Positions 1 to 12,989 of a stretch of 64,000 nt of DNA are shown piece by piece. This stretch comes from Atopsyche davidsoni. Taxonomy: Eukaryota; Arthropoda; Insecta; Trichoptera; Hydrobiosidae. The DNA is taken from assembly GCA_022113835.1 (NCBI GenBank), contig JAILWY010000010.1, forward strand, positions 2,629,501 to 2,693,500, given 5' to 3'. How positions within the stretch are numbered: position 1 is the first letter of the stretch; each line of letters starts with the position of its first letter. The position numbers and the translations under genes are program-made. Under the pieces are notes generated by a model. It saw only the letters and a list, made by a program, of their open reading frames with translations, did not search any database and was not told the DNA's origin.

Positions 1-3000
1 GTCAATGTTTGCAAACGTAAATTCAATTTCAGAAGCGTTATACGCTAATCTACCACACATTCGTAGCCGACGAAGCGGAAACCTCAACATCTACGAGCGG
101 AAATGCAACACCAAGAATATACAATGCAATCAAATATGTTATAGATATATTAATAATTTCATAACGAGGTTGCCATTCAGGTTGAATTTCAATTCAATTA
201 AATTATTTGGAGAAATTTTAGAATAAAAAAACTAAATACTTACTTGTTTAATTATTTATAGTATTTGTAAATTTGTTATTGCAGTAATCTTTTTTCTCTT
301 CATATTTACTTTTGAAAATCTATAAGTACAGGTTCTATCAATGAATCAAATTTTGCATTGATTTTGGCCAACTATGAATGCTAAGCGTGTACCAAAAACA
401 GCCAAAAATTCGCTTAATAAATATTAGGCTGCTAGCGAACCAGGTTTTTTTTTATTAACTGTTAAAGAGTAGTGTGGTTATAGTCTTCGATGTTTTTGAG
501 TTTCTCAAAAAAAAAAAAAAAAATTTTAGTTAAAATATTAAGGTGCATTTTCTAGATATATCCGCCAACGACTGCTAATACTTCAGAAGAGTGACGCGCG
601 ACAGCCTGCGGACTTGTTGAGGCACCTGGGGTGCCCCTAGAGGTTGTTGCACCAGGGGATAACCTTTCCTTTTGGAATTATGAGCACCAATTTATTTCTA
701 GAAAAAGTCTCTGAGATAAAAGCGAGAAATTGATGAGTTTTTATGTGACGGATTAAAAAATAAACTGACTATTACTATTACTGTAGTGATATTTTCAAGT
801 CATATTTTAAATTAAAAAAACTGTTATGTTTTTAATTTTTATTCGGATTTTAAGAAATCCATTTATTGACGGGATATTCAGGTTTTTTTTAAAAAAAAAA
901 ATTATTTTATTATATTAATTTTATGATGAAGTATTTTACCTAGATGTAGAATAACTTAAAAATTTCTAACGTATACACGTTGATGAGTTTTTTTTAGTAA
1001 AATAGTGATATAAAATAAATATAAATAAAGCAAGTTATTTTCCAGAATATCATTGTATTTTACGAACGTAATCCTATTGAAGATATCATGTACACGGAAT
1101 ATACATACCAATGATAATTATAATAAATAGACGGAGGCACTTTTAATGGCGCGCAGGTGTTCGCGAGCAGCTCGTTGCGCGCCCCTGCGAGGAGGAGGGG
1201 GTTTAATTAAGCAAACGCACACCTTGTGTCGAAAAAATAGAAAATAATAACGGCGAAATGGAAGAGGCCATTAAAATAGCAGACAAAGATGAGCTTTGAT
1301 GTAGGCAGGACGTCGCAGCGAGTGATTGAGATGCCGCTGCTCACAAGCTTTCGCCGAAAAGCTCTCACCAAATTAAAATTTCATCGACAAAATAATTCAG
1401 GCGATAGAATTATAGATCTGTCGTGACAAGGATCGCATTAACCGTGTCATCTCAATAGGTTCGATTGTTCCAACCCACGATTAAATAAAAAAAAAAGCTT
1501 CTAAGACAAGCAAAAAATAACAACAAAAAAAAAACATAATAAGACTATTAAAGAACAATTTTTTGCATTTATTTACAAAGTCTTAACAAACAGAGTATAC
1601 AACAGATTAATTAAATGTCAAATGGTAGAAATGACAGTAAATACTAATATATTTTTATTATTATTTTTATAAAACATCTCGAAACCTGCAATGAGAAATA
1701 AATTGAATATTTTTTATTAAAGGATGATATTGAAATATATTCCATAACATGAATAATTATGTAGACGGTTATATTAACAAATATAAGAAGAAATATATAA
1801 TAAATATAAAATTTCGTATCTCCAATCCCGGGATAATCCAGGATTTAAGATATGATCTCCTTTTTTGTATTCATAATTCCTGCTACGAGAGATCGCCAGA
1901 TATAAAATATAATTCCAGTATCACCACATGCTACGTCATGAACCAAGTACTGATTAAGGGAATATACTCGTGTTTTAGCAAAAGGTTTCTACTTATTTTA
2001 ATTTTTAGAAAAAAAATAGTAGTATAGTATAAGTGAAAAATCAAGAATGGATAAGTTTGATTGTAACTCATTTTTTGACAGTAGCTGAGTGGTTATCGAG
2101 GCAAGTAAAATGGTAATGAAATACCATAATATATATCCGATATGTAAGTTTAAAAAGCCTATGGATTGTAAGACGGAAATATCGAATTTAATATATTAGT
2201 AAGTGAGGTCATTTCGAATACAGCTGAAATGAGTTTAAACTACTTGCTTATCTTTTATCAATCTCTATGCATGGGAGTTCTTATAAATATAAGCTTTATA
2301 GTTTAGATTTAATATTTCCGATTTGGCGTTGTATAATTTAAAATATTTTTTTATTACTTTAAGAGCATCAACTGGCTGTGGTGTTCTGTTTGTGATCGGG
2401 AAGCGTATTGCTCGACCGCCGAGCAAAAATCACACAGAACAAAGCAGACGTCATCCTTCGTCGCCCGGGGAAGGCCGGTGGGTGCTCTTTGTGATATTCA
2501 CCGGTTTGTAATAATCGAGTTACCCTGATCGGCCTAATAGATTGAATATTCAGTTTCTCGGTGTGTCGGAAGCCTTATCTCCTTAAAACCCCACTGAAAC
2601 AATATACGTTCAAAAAAAAAATCGGAAAATCGGATAAAAATTCCAACACATTTTTTATGTAGGTTCTGTTACATATTTGTACCGCTATTGTGTGAATTTA
2701 AATATAACAACATGGTTATATTTAAATCAATGTGAAAAAAAAAACATAAAAAAATATAATAAAAAGATATTGTTACACAATTTCAGGTTTTTTTTGAGCA
2801 AAAGACACGAGTAGAAATAAAAATATTATAATGAATTGTCCAGAGAAATGTTGGACTAAGAATTTCGTTCCGTGTATTTTAATTGGGATAAATAATATTC
2901 AGGCAAAATATATTCCGTTAAAATATTCACAAGACGTCGCGTACATTATTCGTAGAAAATAAAGAGGGCCGAACTTAATTTCCTGGCTTTTTGTATTAAA

Positions 3001-6000
3001 AGCTTTGCGAAGATTATAAAAAATTGAGTTAGAAACTATATAAACAAGCCAAAAATGCAAATCCTGAAATTTACCGAAAAGAGCTAAATATCATAAAGGC
3101 CGTGACGCCGCATTGATTTTATAATTGACTTTCTAGGCAGGCTTCGATATTTTGAAAATAAAAAGGCTCTATGAACCGGAAATTCCACTTCTTATCAAAT
3201 TTCAAATATGAAGACTTAAAATTTGTCAATTTATCATTATAATGGAATTTTTAAACGGGGATCAAACTTTTTGAATAATACTTTTTTTAACTAGACATAA
3301 TCTGAGTGAACAAATATTCTTTAAATTTTATATTATTTATGAAAAAACAAAATCAAATATATACTAATTTGAAATGATATATTTAAATTGTTCATGCATT
3401 AAACTATGTTTTACTGCGCAGTTGAATACACAAATGTATTTAACAAGATTACGATATTTTTAATTGTGAGCACCTTTGCTTTTTAATACCTTTGTTAGAT
3501 TTAGATTTGATGTGCCCCTAATAAAAATATCGCAATTTGATTAAATACACATTTATCTTTTGTAAACGAAGGGCTTATTTCCCCATGAAAAATATTTTTC
3601 TGCGTTGAAACGACGTTTATGACTATATAAATAAAGTATAAAAAGTGTGTATTGGAAAGTCAGCCGACTTGTTAAAAATTAAAGATTTCCCAAATGACGT
3701 TGTATCGCGCGGCTTACTCCGCCGCTGTCGTGACAATAACAATAAAAATCCGAAGGCGTTTAATACTTTATGAGATTTCACTTTATTGAAACCTAAACTT
3801 TTATTCAATATAATTTGCCATAAAAAACTAAAACGCCCGCCCTCGATCAAATCCCTCGATCGAGCCGGCGGAATCGAATCTCAGAGCTGCGCAGACCCTA
3901 AAAATAAGCTCCCCGAATATGCAAATTTCCATAATAAAGCCATAAAGTGTTATAGGCCCATGCAAGAGCCCCCCGCGCCAGGGTTGGCTGATGATAATTG
4001 ACTCCCAGCTAAATCATTTCTGTACATTAATACCGTACGTGTTTTCTGCTCATCGAACGTTAGGTCCCGTGTTCGGTATACCGTTACGTGCGGGTTTTGT
4101 TCACCCCCTGAAAATGTACTTATCGTATGCGAGAGATAAAAATAAGGGTTCATCCAAGCGCGTACGAAGCCCTGACTTTAAAATTAAAAGATCGCAGATA
4201 CACGCGACAACCCGTTAAACCGCTTTTTGTTGTTGTTGCCATTATATACGCCGGCACGCTTTGTCACAAGACGTTTTTAATGAAAAGCATTCATCACGGA
4301 GTACCCCGAATGACTGCAGCAGGGAATTATTTTTGTTACCTTTATATATATTGTAATTATTTCGTTCCTACTCCGAGACTCAAGGTTTTAATTAATTATT
4401 TTATAAACCACATCCTTTCGATATTTTCATAGTTCAATACGTGTTTTCAGGAGAGATTTAAATTGAAAATATGCGGATAATCTAAATCAAACAACTGCAT
4501 GGTAAAAACGTAAATAAAAACAAGACTTCTAGACAGATAACTCGCTTGCATACTGACCATGGCGTTATGAGTTTAAATCTGTTTGAAGCGATTAGTTTTT
4601 TTATACTTTTTAATTCCATGGAAGCCATAACTTAAGAAAAAAATATTTTAAAAAGAAAAACCTTACACGCAAGGCAAACACAGTTCACTTTCGATCTTCG
4701 ATACTTAGATAGCGTTTATTCGAAAACTCTTTTTATTAAATCAACCGAGTCTGGATATTTTAGATCGTAGAATAAAACTCAATTAAATATACACGATAAA
4801 TAATGTCTTTAGGCATACGTTTAGGTCCAAAAAACAACGGATACTAGATCTACAAAACAATATATTCGACTTACGTCAATATCTATAAAATTACAATTAT
4901 TTGTAGATTTAGTAGTTCAAAACACAAACTATTTGTTCACATTTTAATTTGGGCTTCATATTCTATGTATATAAATTAAAATTTAATGAATTTGACACAA
5001 ATTTAATTGGAAACGAACAATTTCAACAAAAAAATAAATAAATAGAACAGGTAGCTTATTATATCCACGGTAAATAGCGGGACAGCTCCCTTTCAAATGA
5101 TCAATTGCCTAATGAAGTATAATGTTAGCCAGTAATTGTAAAATCGGCTTTCACACTGGGTCAGGTGTAATAACAAGGTAGAAATTGCGTACAGATTAAA
5201 ATTTCATTCGTTTAAATACGGATTGCAACCCAAAAATATTGCCATTGGAAGCTATTGGTTCTCAATGTATGATCAGTATTATCCGATAAATAATTTTAAG
5301 TAATAAGGAACGCTTAGTTTATACTTAAAAATAATATTTTTAGTCGATTATATATATATTCCTTTCCTTAGCTAAATCCTATAAAGTATTTTGATCACGT
5401 TGCTTATAAAGAAAACAGAAAAACGAACACAAGAATACGTGTGGTTGTCATTTGCTTATATATGGATAACTCCATACCTATTTATTAGAATATCAAAAGA
5501 ATCACATGATTAGTTTTGTGACAGAAATGCACTCGCATTCGTGTATTAATAAAACTGAATATATCTCATCATTTTTTCCAAATCCTCTTCTCCGCGATGC
5601 CTGCTTTCACAAATAAATAGTACTTGCGTCTTCCCTTCATATCAAACTCTGCGTATATCCTGTCAGGTATATATACATATTGTATTTTCAAAGAGGGGAA
5701 ATAAAAGTTATCATGAGGAGGCAAGCTGTCAGGCGCGCGATACTACAAGCTTACATTATGGAGCACCGAACACGGAGGCTGCAAAAACTTGTTCAGAAAT
5801 AGATGATACTGTCAAGATTAAGTTTGTATTTTAGATTTAAAAAAATCTATTAGCTTTGATCGCAGACGACATGTTCGTTTTTGTTTAATGGAAATACGAT
5901 AGATATCTTGCCGTGAGTAAAACTTTTCCCCAGTAAAGTTGTTGCAGAAAGAGCGCACAGTTACGTTTATATCATGGCTACTTAAAACAAGAAATATCTT

Positions 6001-6072
6001 GCATCTAACTCGTATCAATAATTTTTTTATACTATTTATTAGCACATTTGCTGCAGTCGTAATGTTTATACT
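1..6072. other. AT-rich noncoding stretch, no gene recognised
   Basis: No ORF here resembles a known protein; all are about 100 codons or less. The sequence is AT-rich with poly-A/T runs. GC-richer islands stand out at about 585-665, 1140-1215 (with inverted GGCGCGCA/TGCGCGCC), 2370-2500, 3685-3735 and 3830-4300. They could be regulatory or conserved noncoding elements, but nothing in the sequence alone proves it. Confidence 0.6.
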
Positions 6073-6149
6073 TTAGCTGCTTGAAATTTTCCGTACTTCG
6101 ACGTTTCGGTCACAGCATGGGTACAAAAAATTCAAGCAGCTCAACACCC
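6073..6149 (-). other. Hairpin repeat, family H1 (hammerhead-like)
   Basis: Read on the minus strand, two arms built on AGCTGCTTGAA and TTCAAGCAGCT form a long imperfect stem. It closes on a core containing GACCGAAACGTC. The outer flank GGGTGTTGAGCTGCTTGAA is shared with the copy at 26801-26907, so this is a dispersed repeat. The order stem I, core, GAAAC, GTC, stem I' matches a type I hammerhead ribozyme with almost no stem III. However, this copy lacks CTGATGA and most of stem II, so it is at best a decayed motif. Confidence 0.5.
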
Positions 6150-9100
6150 GAGCGCTTCTAAAATCCAATATGACACGTCGAATAATCAAATATATAATTT
6201 TAAAGGCGTTAAACGCTCTATTGTAATATTTACTAATGTACAGTTTACATTGGTATTTAAATCGAGTCGGTCTGACCGTATCGAGATAATCGCATGGGCT
6301 GCCCAGCCGAGCGTGGCCCGTTCATTGCCGTACGATTAGGGAGATAAATGTTCAGTGTGTGCATACGCTTAGCGAGGATTGCAACACCGGGGGTAGACAC
6401 AACGAGCTTTCGCACGAATCATGTTACCGACATGACGTAGGCTGTCTCAGTCAGCTGGGAGGGTTGTAAGCTCCTGTCTCCCAAGGTCGCAATAGCAAAT
6501 CATTCAAAAACGAATAAAATAGGGGTATTTTCAGAATTTTATATTTGGGAGCTTCAAAACCTGAAAATCTCGTTCTAAGCTATGTCTGTAAAAATGAATT
6601 CAATAAAATTTGCTAGCGTAACATGTTTTTTGATTTTATTGAACATTTCTTCTCTTAAACATGAAAAGTGTTTCAATACGTGTGCTTAACTTAAACTTCT
6701 CTTAAAAATAACAATATTGTCGTTGCGGTCAAGCTTCGATGTTGCTAAAATAATATTGTCTTAAGTAAATAAAAAAAATTAATTAAATATATACTCACAG
6801 TGGTGCAGATAGAGCGACAGTTATGTATATATGGCGTAGCGGCTCGTGGAGTGATTTTCGCCACGAGGAAGCCTGAATATTGAAGGGTTGGACTTTAGTA
6901 CCCGTGAGGGCTCTTGTTGAGTGAATAATACAACATAATTTGTATGACTTTCCTTTGATGAATTGAGTAACTTATACTTCAGACGCCAGCTCTTGGTGGT
7001 TGCATGTAACGAGTCACCAGTGGTCTGGGGTTTCGTCTGTAAGTGGTCGTAATGTAACGCACGCTTTGAAGAATTTACGAGAGGTAATTATGAGCTTAAG
7101 ACATTTCTGGTTTTTTTATAAATAGCATCATATGATCAAAGATTCAAGACATTGTATTTAAAAATATATGATGTATTTACAGCAACGTAAAAGGTAGAAG
7201 AATAAGAGAGTAGTAAGTTATTCATATTAATAAATATTATAGTAAAGTATTCTTCATACGGTGTGAATGAGTTGAATCACATCAAAAAAGATTTACCCGA
7301 GTCAATGTCTTGAGAGGAATATGACACAGAATAGTGAAGTGATTCACGTAGTCTTGATTCTTGGTTTATATTTGACATGATATGCTCCAAGCTGTTGTTG
7401 ACATTTATGTGAAGTATTATTGAGATAAATGTCAACATCATGAGTCGTACCTTTTCAAAAAATTATCAAACGTTTTGAAAAAATGATCTTTATTTTATTG
7501 ATATCCATAGAAAACAAAGAATAATTTATTTTCAATTAATGCCTGTTATTTTAAGAAATGTAAAACAATTTGCTGTTGATTAAAAAGATATGTATATTTT
7601 TAATTTTTTCGAAAAAATAAAAAAGTAAGAATTTTAAGAATAAGAAAAAAATATTTTTTCAGGTAGATTGCATTGTTTTGATGTGGTGGGATAACGTGGA
7701 ATAGTCTTGGAGAAGATTGCTCGGATCCACAATATTGATGCAAGCAGCCCAGCTGATATCAACCTGCAAATACATGGTGTAATATTATGCTTTGGAGTTT
7801 ATTTGTTTATTTAACCTGAATCCAACCACCTCTCTGAAAGCTCTGTTTATATATATATATTTTTAATTTTCACAATTGCGTTCTTAATTCTAATGTTATA
7901 TATACATTGTATTTATTAATACTCTTATCAAGTTTTTTGGGCTTAATTAACGTTATTTATATGATATATAAATAACAATAAAATATATATTTGTGTTTTA
8001 GTATACCCGTTATTATTCATATACCTGTAGTTACTTTAAAATATGCAGTTATTCAGTGGTGTATAAATGAGGCGGATTAATCATCCGTTGTACTACCCTT
8101 CAGGGCGTCGGAGAGGGACCCTTGAACGCTTTTAATGTAATTAAAAATCATACCGAGAGCCACTGAAGGATTGATATTTTCAATATTGTGTTCACAGCCA
8201 AGGGTGGTTTGTACAAGGGGTGTAAGGGGGCGGGGGCGCGTCTAGGGGCTTCTGGGAACAATCCAACTCGAGCCTAATGAAAAGCGTTTGACTGCTCTCA
8301 AGCTCGGGTGAAAAATCGTGCGAGTTTTGCTTGAATATCTAAATTGGATTATACTTTACTAGAACACATTTCACGAGGATTATTTAAAGTGCGGTTTTTC
8401 TACGATGTTCAATTTTAAAAGCTATTTTTGATTTTTATTGTGAAATATCGTTTTTGTTTGATGTAACACCTGTGCTTTACACAATGCTTCTTTTAAATTA
8501 CAATAAAAAATCTGAAAAGTTTTTGGTCGTAATTTATCGTATTTATAATATATTTAAAATTTATAATTTATTAATATAATCAAGAAAGAAAAAATGAACG
8601 TGTATAAAATCAGAAATTTTACAATCTCTTCAGCATTATTTTAGTCACCACCAGACCAATAACCAGTAAAAAAATGAAATTTGTTACAAGACTATTTTTT
8701 GTTCATTCAAAACATGATATACATACTAAAACAAAGTTTTATTGTATAAAACTGTTTTAATGAAATACAGGGCACTGTTATTTTGTATTTGTTAAAAAAA
8801 CACCACCAGCGCAAGTGGTAGATCGCAGAGTTTGAGATCGCTGGAATAAGTCTAATTGAGTTTTCCGCTGAAAACCATTTCTAATTACTGACTCAATCCC
8901 ATCCATATAAATTGACGGCATGCAACAAAATTAACTGAATTGAAGTCTGGTATGCGATATAACCCGGGTCTCCGGGGTGCGAAGCTGTGTACTGATCCGC
9001 AATACCGCCAGACACACCCCGTAGACGTTCACCGTAGACAAAACAATATAACCTTATTTATTCGAGTAGCTGTTTTCCGTGAAACTGGGTAGCAGAGTTT

Positions 9101-9704
9101 ACAAAAGCCAATCTCTATTCAACCACGCAGAGAGTTGCTAATTGAGACAAATAGAGAATACAGCTTTCAAGGGTTGTAAAACACAGCTGTAAGTAAGCCA
9201 TTAGTGTAATTAATACGATTTTAACAGCGTACATTAAATCAAGGTTTTTCTGCCTTTGTAATAATAATTGAACGCCAACACATCGTATTAATTCTTTTCT
9301 CCGTACAGTCCTTTTATTTTGAATGAATAAATTTTAATATTTAACATTGAAACATATTTTCAGGTTTCCTGATTTTAACCGCACAATACATCTATTAAAA
9401 AATAAATTAACACGTCATCAAATCAGCAGCTAATTTTTATGGTGCTTATTAAAAGTTTTTATTACCGAATAATATAAGCGGCAAATTACGCTTTATGATA
9501 ATACAAAGTTACGATCTTCTATTATTATTTCCACATTGCTGTCATATTGCATGCTTCAAAAGCATGTGAATAATATGATTTACAGTTTTATTTATATAAA
9601 ATTAAGACTTTTTGTTGAGTATCATGAATATCACGCGTGCAAATTTTTTTTTAAAAAATTATCGTTTTCATTATAAATATCAACAATGTGTAAAATATAA
9701 ACCA
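6150..9704. other. AT-rich noncoding stretch, no gene recognised
   Basis: No recognisable coding sequence. GC-richer islands lie at about 6240-6480, 6830-6900, 8060-8290 and 8930-9015, separated by AT-rich sequence with short TA repeats (about 7846-7862). No repeat family seen elsewhere in the window was recognised here. Confidence 0.6.
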
Positions 9705-9727
9705 GGGGGGGGGGGGGGGGGGGGGGG
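9705..9727. repeat. 23-base poly-G run
   Basis: Twenty-three consecutive G residues sit between AT-rich flanks. Long G runs are unstable and able to form quadruplex structures, and the exact length may be an assembly or sequencing estimate. The proline run in the minus-strand ORF over this site is an artefact of poly-C. Confidence 0.9.
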
Positions 9728-10010
9728 CGATAAAGGAATTTCAGACTCGCACAATTCCCTCGGCTTCGACTGGCTTCTATAAATAGACCAAACATCATTA
9801 TACTTTAAATAATGAAGGCATGCTATACAATCCTGCATTGTGTGCGATCGCACCCGTCGGGATGACATTCAAAAACAGATTTTCGCGATTTCTCTCTGAT
9901 TAACTGTCATTGTGCTCGATCCATTGTGGACAGGTTTTTTTATTAATAAGCAATGCCCGCCATCTGTGAACGGCGGCGCGAACTTACGGCCTAGACAGTG
10001 TGACGTCAGA

Positions 10011-10092
10011 GGAACGGGGAGGGGGGAGGGGGGAAAGGGAGGGGGGGGAGGAAAGGGAGGGGGAAGGGCAGGGGCGCGGAGGGGGAGGGTGT
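10011..10092 (+). repeat. G-rich, purine-biased tract (potential G-quadruplex)
   Basis: About 80 bases on the plus strand consist almost wholly of G runs of 3 to 8 separated by A or short linkers, ending in GGGGGAGGGTG. Many four-run combinations fit a quadruplex pattern. It is preceded by a GC-rich stretch (9960-10010) that includes a TGACGTCA site (CRE/ATF-type palindrome) at about 10000. Overlapping ORFs on both strands are low-complexity and not credible genes. Confidence 0.8.
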
Positions 10093-10943
10093 CTGGAAAG
10101 GGGTTCAATTTTTCTATCTATATGGAAAAATGAAAATTCTCATGAATTTTTAAATTCACCCTCCCCGCGCGGATCGAGAGGTCCGCCGGCTAATATTTAA
10201 TTTATCACCGCTCATATCTTCTTTTTACTACATAAATATTAGGCCGTTTTTGGAATTAATACAAATATTGGGTCGATGTGTACAACACTTTGCTAGATTA
10301 ATGCCGTCACCACTTAAGGGCTGGCGCTCGATCGGCGATCTATTTATAAATATATATTTCAAAAATATCAATACACAATTTACAGAGTAAATGTACGATA
10401 GCAAGTTTATAAAAATACTTTAACTGTGTGATATACATATTTTTATTTATTAAGTATTTGGTTATCTCCTGGCCATTTAGCCATACAGTGTTTCATGAAT
10501 AACACAGTAAGCTGTATTAATAAATATGTGAAATTGTAAAATTCATATGATTAAGCTTTTGTTTACTTCATGTATCCTTTTGCATGATGTCAGAGAGTCT
10601 AAATAGCAATTGTGTTTATTGCCGGATGTCCTCACTGGCATTAGAACTTATGTGATGCTAATTTGGCAGCGCTTAGAGTGTTTCGTGAACACGCCAAGCA
10701 TGAATTTAATTTTGAGGATGGTACAAGTGCGTCCGTGGAAGAGAGAGCACCAGAAGCGACTCTCTCTCACTCCCACGCCACATGTTTTAATTAATTTACT
10801 AATTATTCAATAGTGAAACCTGTAAATATTTTTTTGACAATGCTTCACATATCGCTAGAAAAAAAAATGCTTCGTTAACTTCTACGCTTACTAACTTGTG
10901 TCATTCACTAAAACCTAGAGAGGTTGTTACATTCGATTACATT
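10093..10943. other. Noncoding stretch, no gene recognised
   Basis: AT-rich sequence with small GC-richer patches near 10150-10190 and 10300-10345. A 67-codon ORF at 10610-10813 resembles nothing I know. No repeat family recognised. Confidence 0.55.
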
Positions 10944-11227
10944 ACGATTAAACATACATACATAGTCAAAACTTTATACTAAACTACTTTAATTCTAAGA
11001 ACACTTTATGCAGTATTACATGTTATTTTTACTGAAAAATACATCTATTGTCTTTTAGGTAGTGTTTCTTTTACGTTCTTGTAAAATACGTTCATAACAC
11101 CCAACGCTGTTTTTAATTGTTAAGAGAAGTCAATGACTACTTTATGTTCATACACATTCTCAAAATAAGAAATTCGCGTTGTAGTAAAACCGCGCATAAC
11201 GGGGCCGTGTAAAGCGGGGTATTACTG
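10944..11227 (-). mobile_element. pogo/Tigger-like non-autonomous element, truncated
   Basis: This is the reverse complement of most of the element at 48779-49145. It shares the terminal sequence (AAAGCGGGGTATTACTG next to TA) and most of the interior, including the stretch around AACACCCAACGCTGTTTT. The end near 10944 lacks the second terminal inverted repeat, so this copy is cut at that side. TA target use and CAGTA-type ends fit the pogo group of Tc1/mariner elements, but no transposase is encoded. Confidence 0.75.
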
Positions 11228-11293
11228 TACAGCGAAAAACACCGATAGTAAATAGGATAATAAAGCAGTAGCTCCACTGTGTTTACACATAAT

Positions 11294-11320
11294 AAAAAAA
11301 AAAAAAAAAAAAAAAAAAAA
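11294..11320. repeat. Poly-A run, 27 bases
   Basis: Uninterrupted A run. It could be the tail of an unrecognised retroposon on the plus strand, but no body was identified just upstream other than the pogo-like fragment, which does not carry a poly-A tail. Confidence 0.8.
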
Positions 11321-11507
11321 CACCTACGAATGAATCCGGATCCGGATCGCGGACGCTGCAAAAAAGTGTAAATAACTGTTGCACATTTACATGGCACGTT
11401 TGGAGGCTTGTTTTAATTGCGCGCGATGCGATCGGGGGTTGATTGGGCGGCAGTTTCCGGGTTTTTTTGAATCCGATTCTCTGATTCCTTAACGAGGTGG
11501 TGCTGCT

Positions 11508-11564
11508 GTCACGCCGGGTGTCGTCACGCCGGGTGTCGTCACGCCGGGTGTCGTCACGTGCCGG
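11508..11564. repeat. 15-bp tandem repeat, three full units plus a partial
   Basis: The unit GTCACGCCGGGTGTC starts at 11508, 11523 and 11538 with no change. A diverged partial unit (GTCACGTGCCGG) begins at 11553. The block is GC-rich and includes CACGTG, an E-box-type palindrome. Because 15 is a multiple of three, the overlapping minus-strand ORF shows a five-residue repeat; I do not regard it as coding. Confidence 0.9.
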
Positions 11565-12422
11565 TATTTTTTCCGGCCGACGCGGGTCGGCGACACAATC
11601 TGTGCATATTGTTTTTTTTTTGTTGTCGTTGATATATACACCGTGAAAAGTTTACATCCAATTTCCGATGATTTGAACAAGTTAATTCATACTCGAGTGC
11701 TAGAGCTGGAGACTAAAATGAGAAAAAGTTTTTTTTTTTTTTTTTTTTTAAATTAGCTCGGAATTGTATGCTTTCATTTAATTCATCTTGCCGTTTACAG
11801 AGAATTCACATAAATAATTATTTATTTCAGTTATGCTGTTTTTTGAATGTAAAGAAAATTAATCATTTTGAACGAATTAAAAAAAGCAAGCAATGGAGCC
11901 AATTTAAATTTCCAATCAATTAACAATTTTTTCATTCATAAAAGTTGTTTACATTATTAATTTGAAAGCCTTCACGGAGAAATTAACAAAGTGCATATTC
12001 CAATTTAACTGATACAGCGCGGCCAGTTAATGCAATCAAATTATCGCGGTTATACATTAGGGGGAGTTAATATTGCCGTTTAAAAATACAACCTGCATTT
12101 AATAATTCCCTTTGTGGTACGGTCGACAGGTCCGGCTCCAGGGTGCGGGCCCGCGATACCCGCGCGGCCATCGGGGCCGGTCGTTTACATATTTAAATTT
12201 TCATGCATGTTATTACAAGCGATCATCCCCCAGGGGCGGGGGTGCAATCAGCGGCGCCGCGGGAACTCGAAGGCTTTAATCGCGTGTTGTTTTTGCAGAG
12301 GAGCGCAGCCGGACGCGACTTTGCGATACAAGCTTAGCAGGGCGCCTGAACGCGCTGCAACACAACCGACACGGCACGACACGACCCGAACGGCAACTAG
12401 GCGATCTTCATCTTCATCAAGT
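11565..12422. other. Noncoding stretch with a strong GC-rich island
   Basis: A 21-T run lies at 11729-11749, then AT-rich sequence to about 12000. From about 12010 to 12400 base composition changes sharply: homeodomain-type sites (GTTAAT, TAATAATT) are followed by GC-rich blocks. The 118-codon ORF at 12114-12470 crosses into the R1 repeat and is probably accidental. The island looks like a regulatory or conserved noncoding element (inference). Confidence 0.5.
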
Positions 12423-12532
12423 GCCTCTTCTCAGATGAGGACCATTTCACTGAGCATATACTCATTCTAAGAGGAAAAGAGTATAATAGGTCCTTCTACA
12501 CCGCAGTTTTATATTGAAAATATGGCTGCTGC
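12423..12532 (+). mobile_element. Dispersed repeat R1, 5' part
   Basis: Matches the start of the fuller R1 copy at 36290-36660: CCTCTTCTCAGA near the start, then TTTCACTGAGCATATACTCA, CTTCTACACCGCAGTTTTAT and GCTGCTGCCCAATA. The match stops where mariner-like sequence begins, and the 3' part of R1 resumes at 12990. R1 therefore appears interrupted by a mariner insertion. The class of R1 is unknown: I see no coding capacity and no clear terminal repeats. Confidence 0.75.
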
Positions 12533-12989
12533 CCAATAAGTGTATCGGGTATTTGTTTAATGGTCCAGAGTTGCAGGAGTTTCAAGGTTTTAACTAGCCA
12601 TACATCCAATCAATCAATTAAAGCTGTTAACGAATTATTCCCTAATAAGGGCATTTCACGTAGAGGTAACATCAAGAAGCCCTCTTGACTATTTCGTATG
12701 GGGATACCTTAAAAGTAGGGTTTATGAGAGAATAATCCGACGAACCTAACGGAATTGAAACAAAATATCAGGTCAGAAATGGCAGCAATTCAGCGTGTTA
12801 TCAGCAATCTTTGTTCCAGATTAGAAGAGTGCCAGCAGCGCGTAACGGTCACCATTTGGATAACATCATCTTTTCGAAATAATTTTACATTTTGTATTTT
12901 TATAATCAACAATATAAAAAAATTATTGATTACTAGTGGTTTTTGTTTTAGTGAACTAACATATACCCGATACTTTCTTTGACACCCTA
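12533..12989 (+). mobile_element. Mariner-like remnant inside R1, 5' end deleted
   Basis: The 3' inverted terminal repeat is present (ATACCCGATACTTTCTTTG, then ACACCCTA). The 5' end begins inside the terminal repeat at CCAATAAGTGTATCGGG and lacks the outer GGGTGT. CCAATA is also present in R1 at the same spot, so the junction looks like a microhomology deletion. Compared with the copies at 19.2 and 54.2 kb, this one has further internal deletions. It is nearly identical to the 19.2 kb copy from about 12760 onward. Confidence 0.8.
12560..12880 (+). pseudogene. Transposase remnant (mariner-like), C-terminal part
   Basis: Translated pieces in several frames match the C-terminal half of an insect IS630/Tc1/mariner-type transposase: the SNQSIKAVNELFPN region, LDYFVWGYLKSRVY with the last catalytic aspartate region, and QNIRSEMAAIQRVI. 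The segment carrying the second catalytic aspartate is deleted and several frameshifts separate the pieces, so no active enzyme could be made. The catalytic N-terminal half is absent. Confidence 0.75.

Noticed and set aside
9869..10133. Proline-rich and glycine/arginine-rich ORFs on both strands
   Set aside because: They are translations of the G-rich tract; the overlapping open frames on both strands reflect low complexity rather than coding.
12114..12470. 118-codon ORF over the GC-rich island
   Set aside because: It runs from unique sequence into the R1 repeat, shows no known domain and has a serine/threonine run from simple sequence; GC-rich islands readily give open frames.
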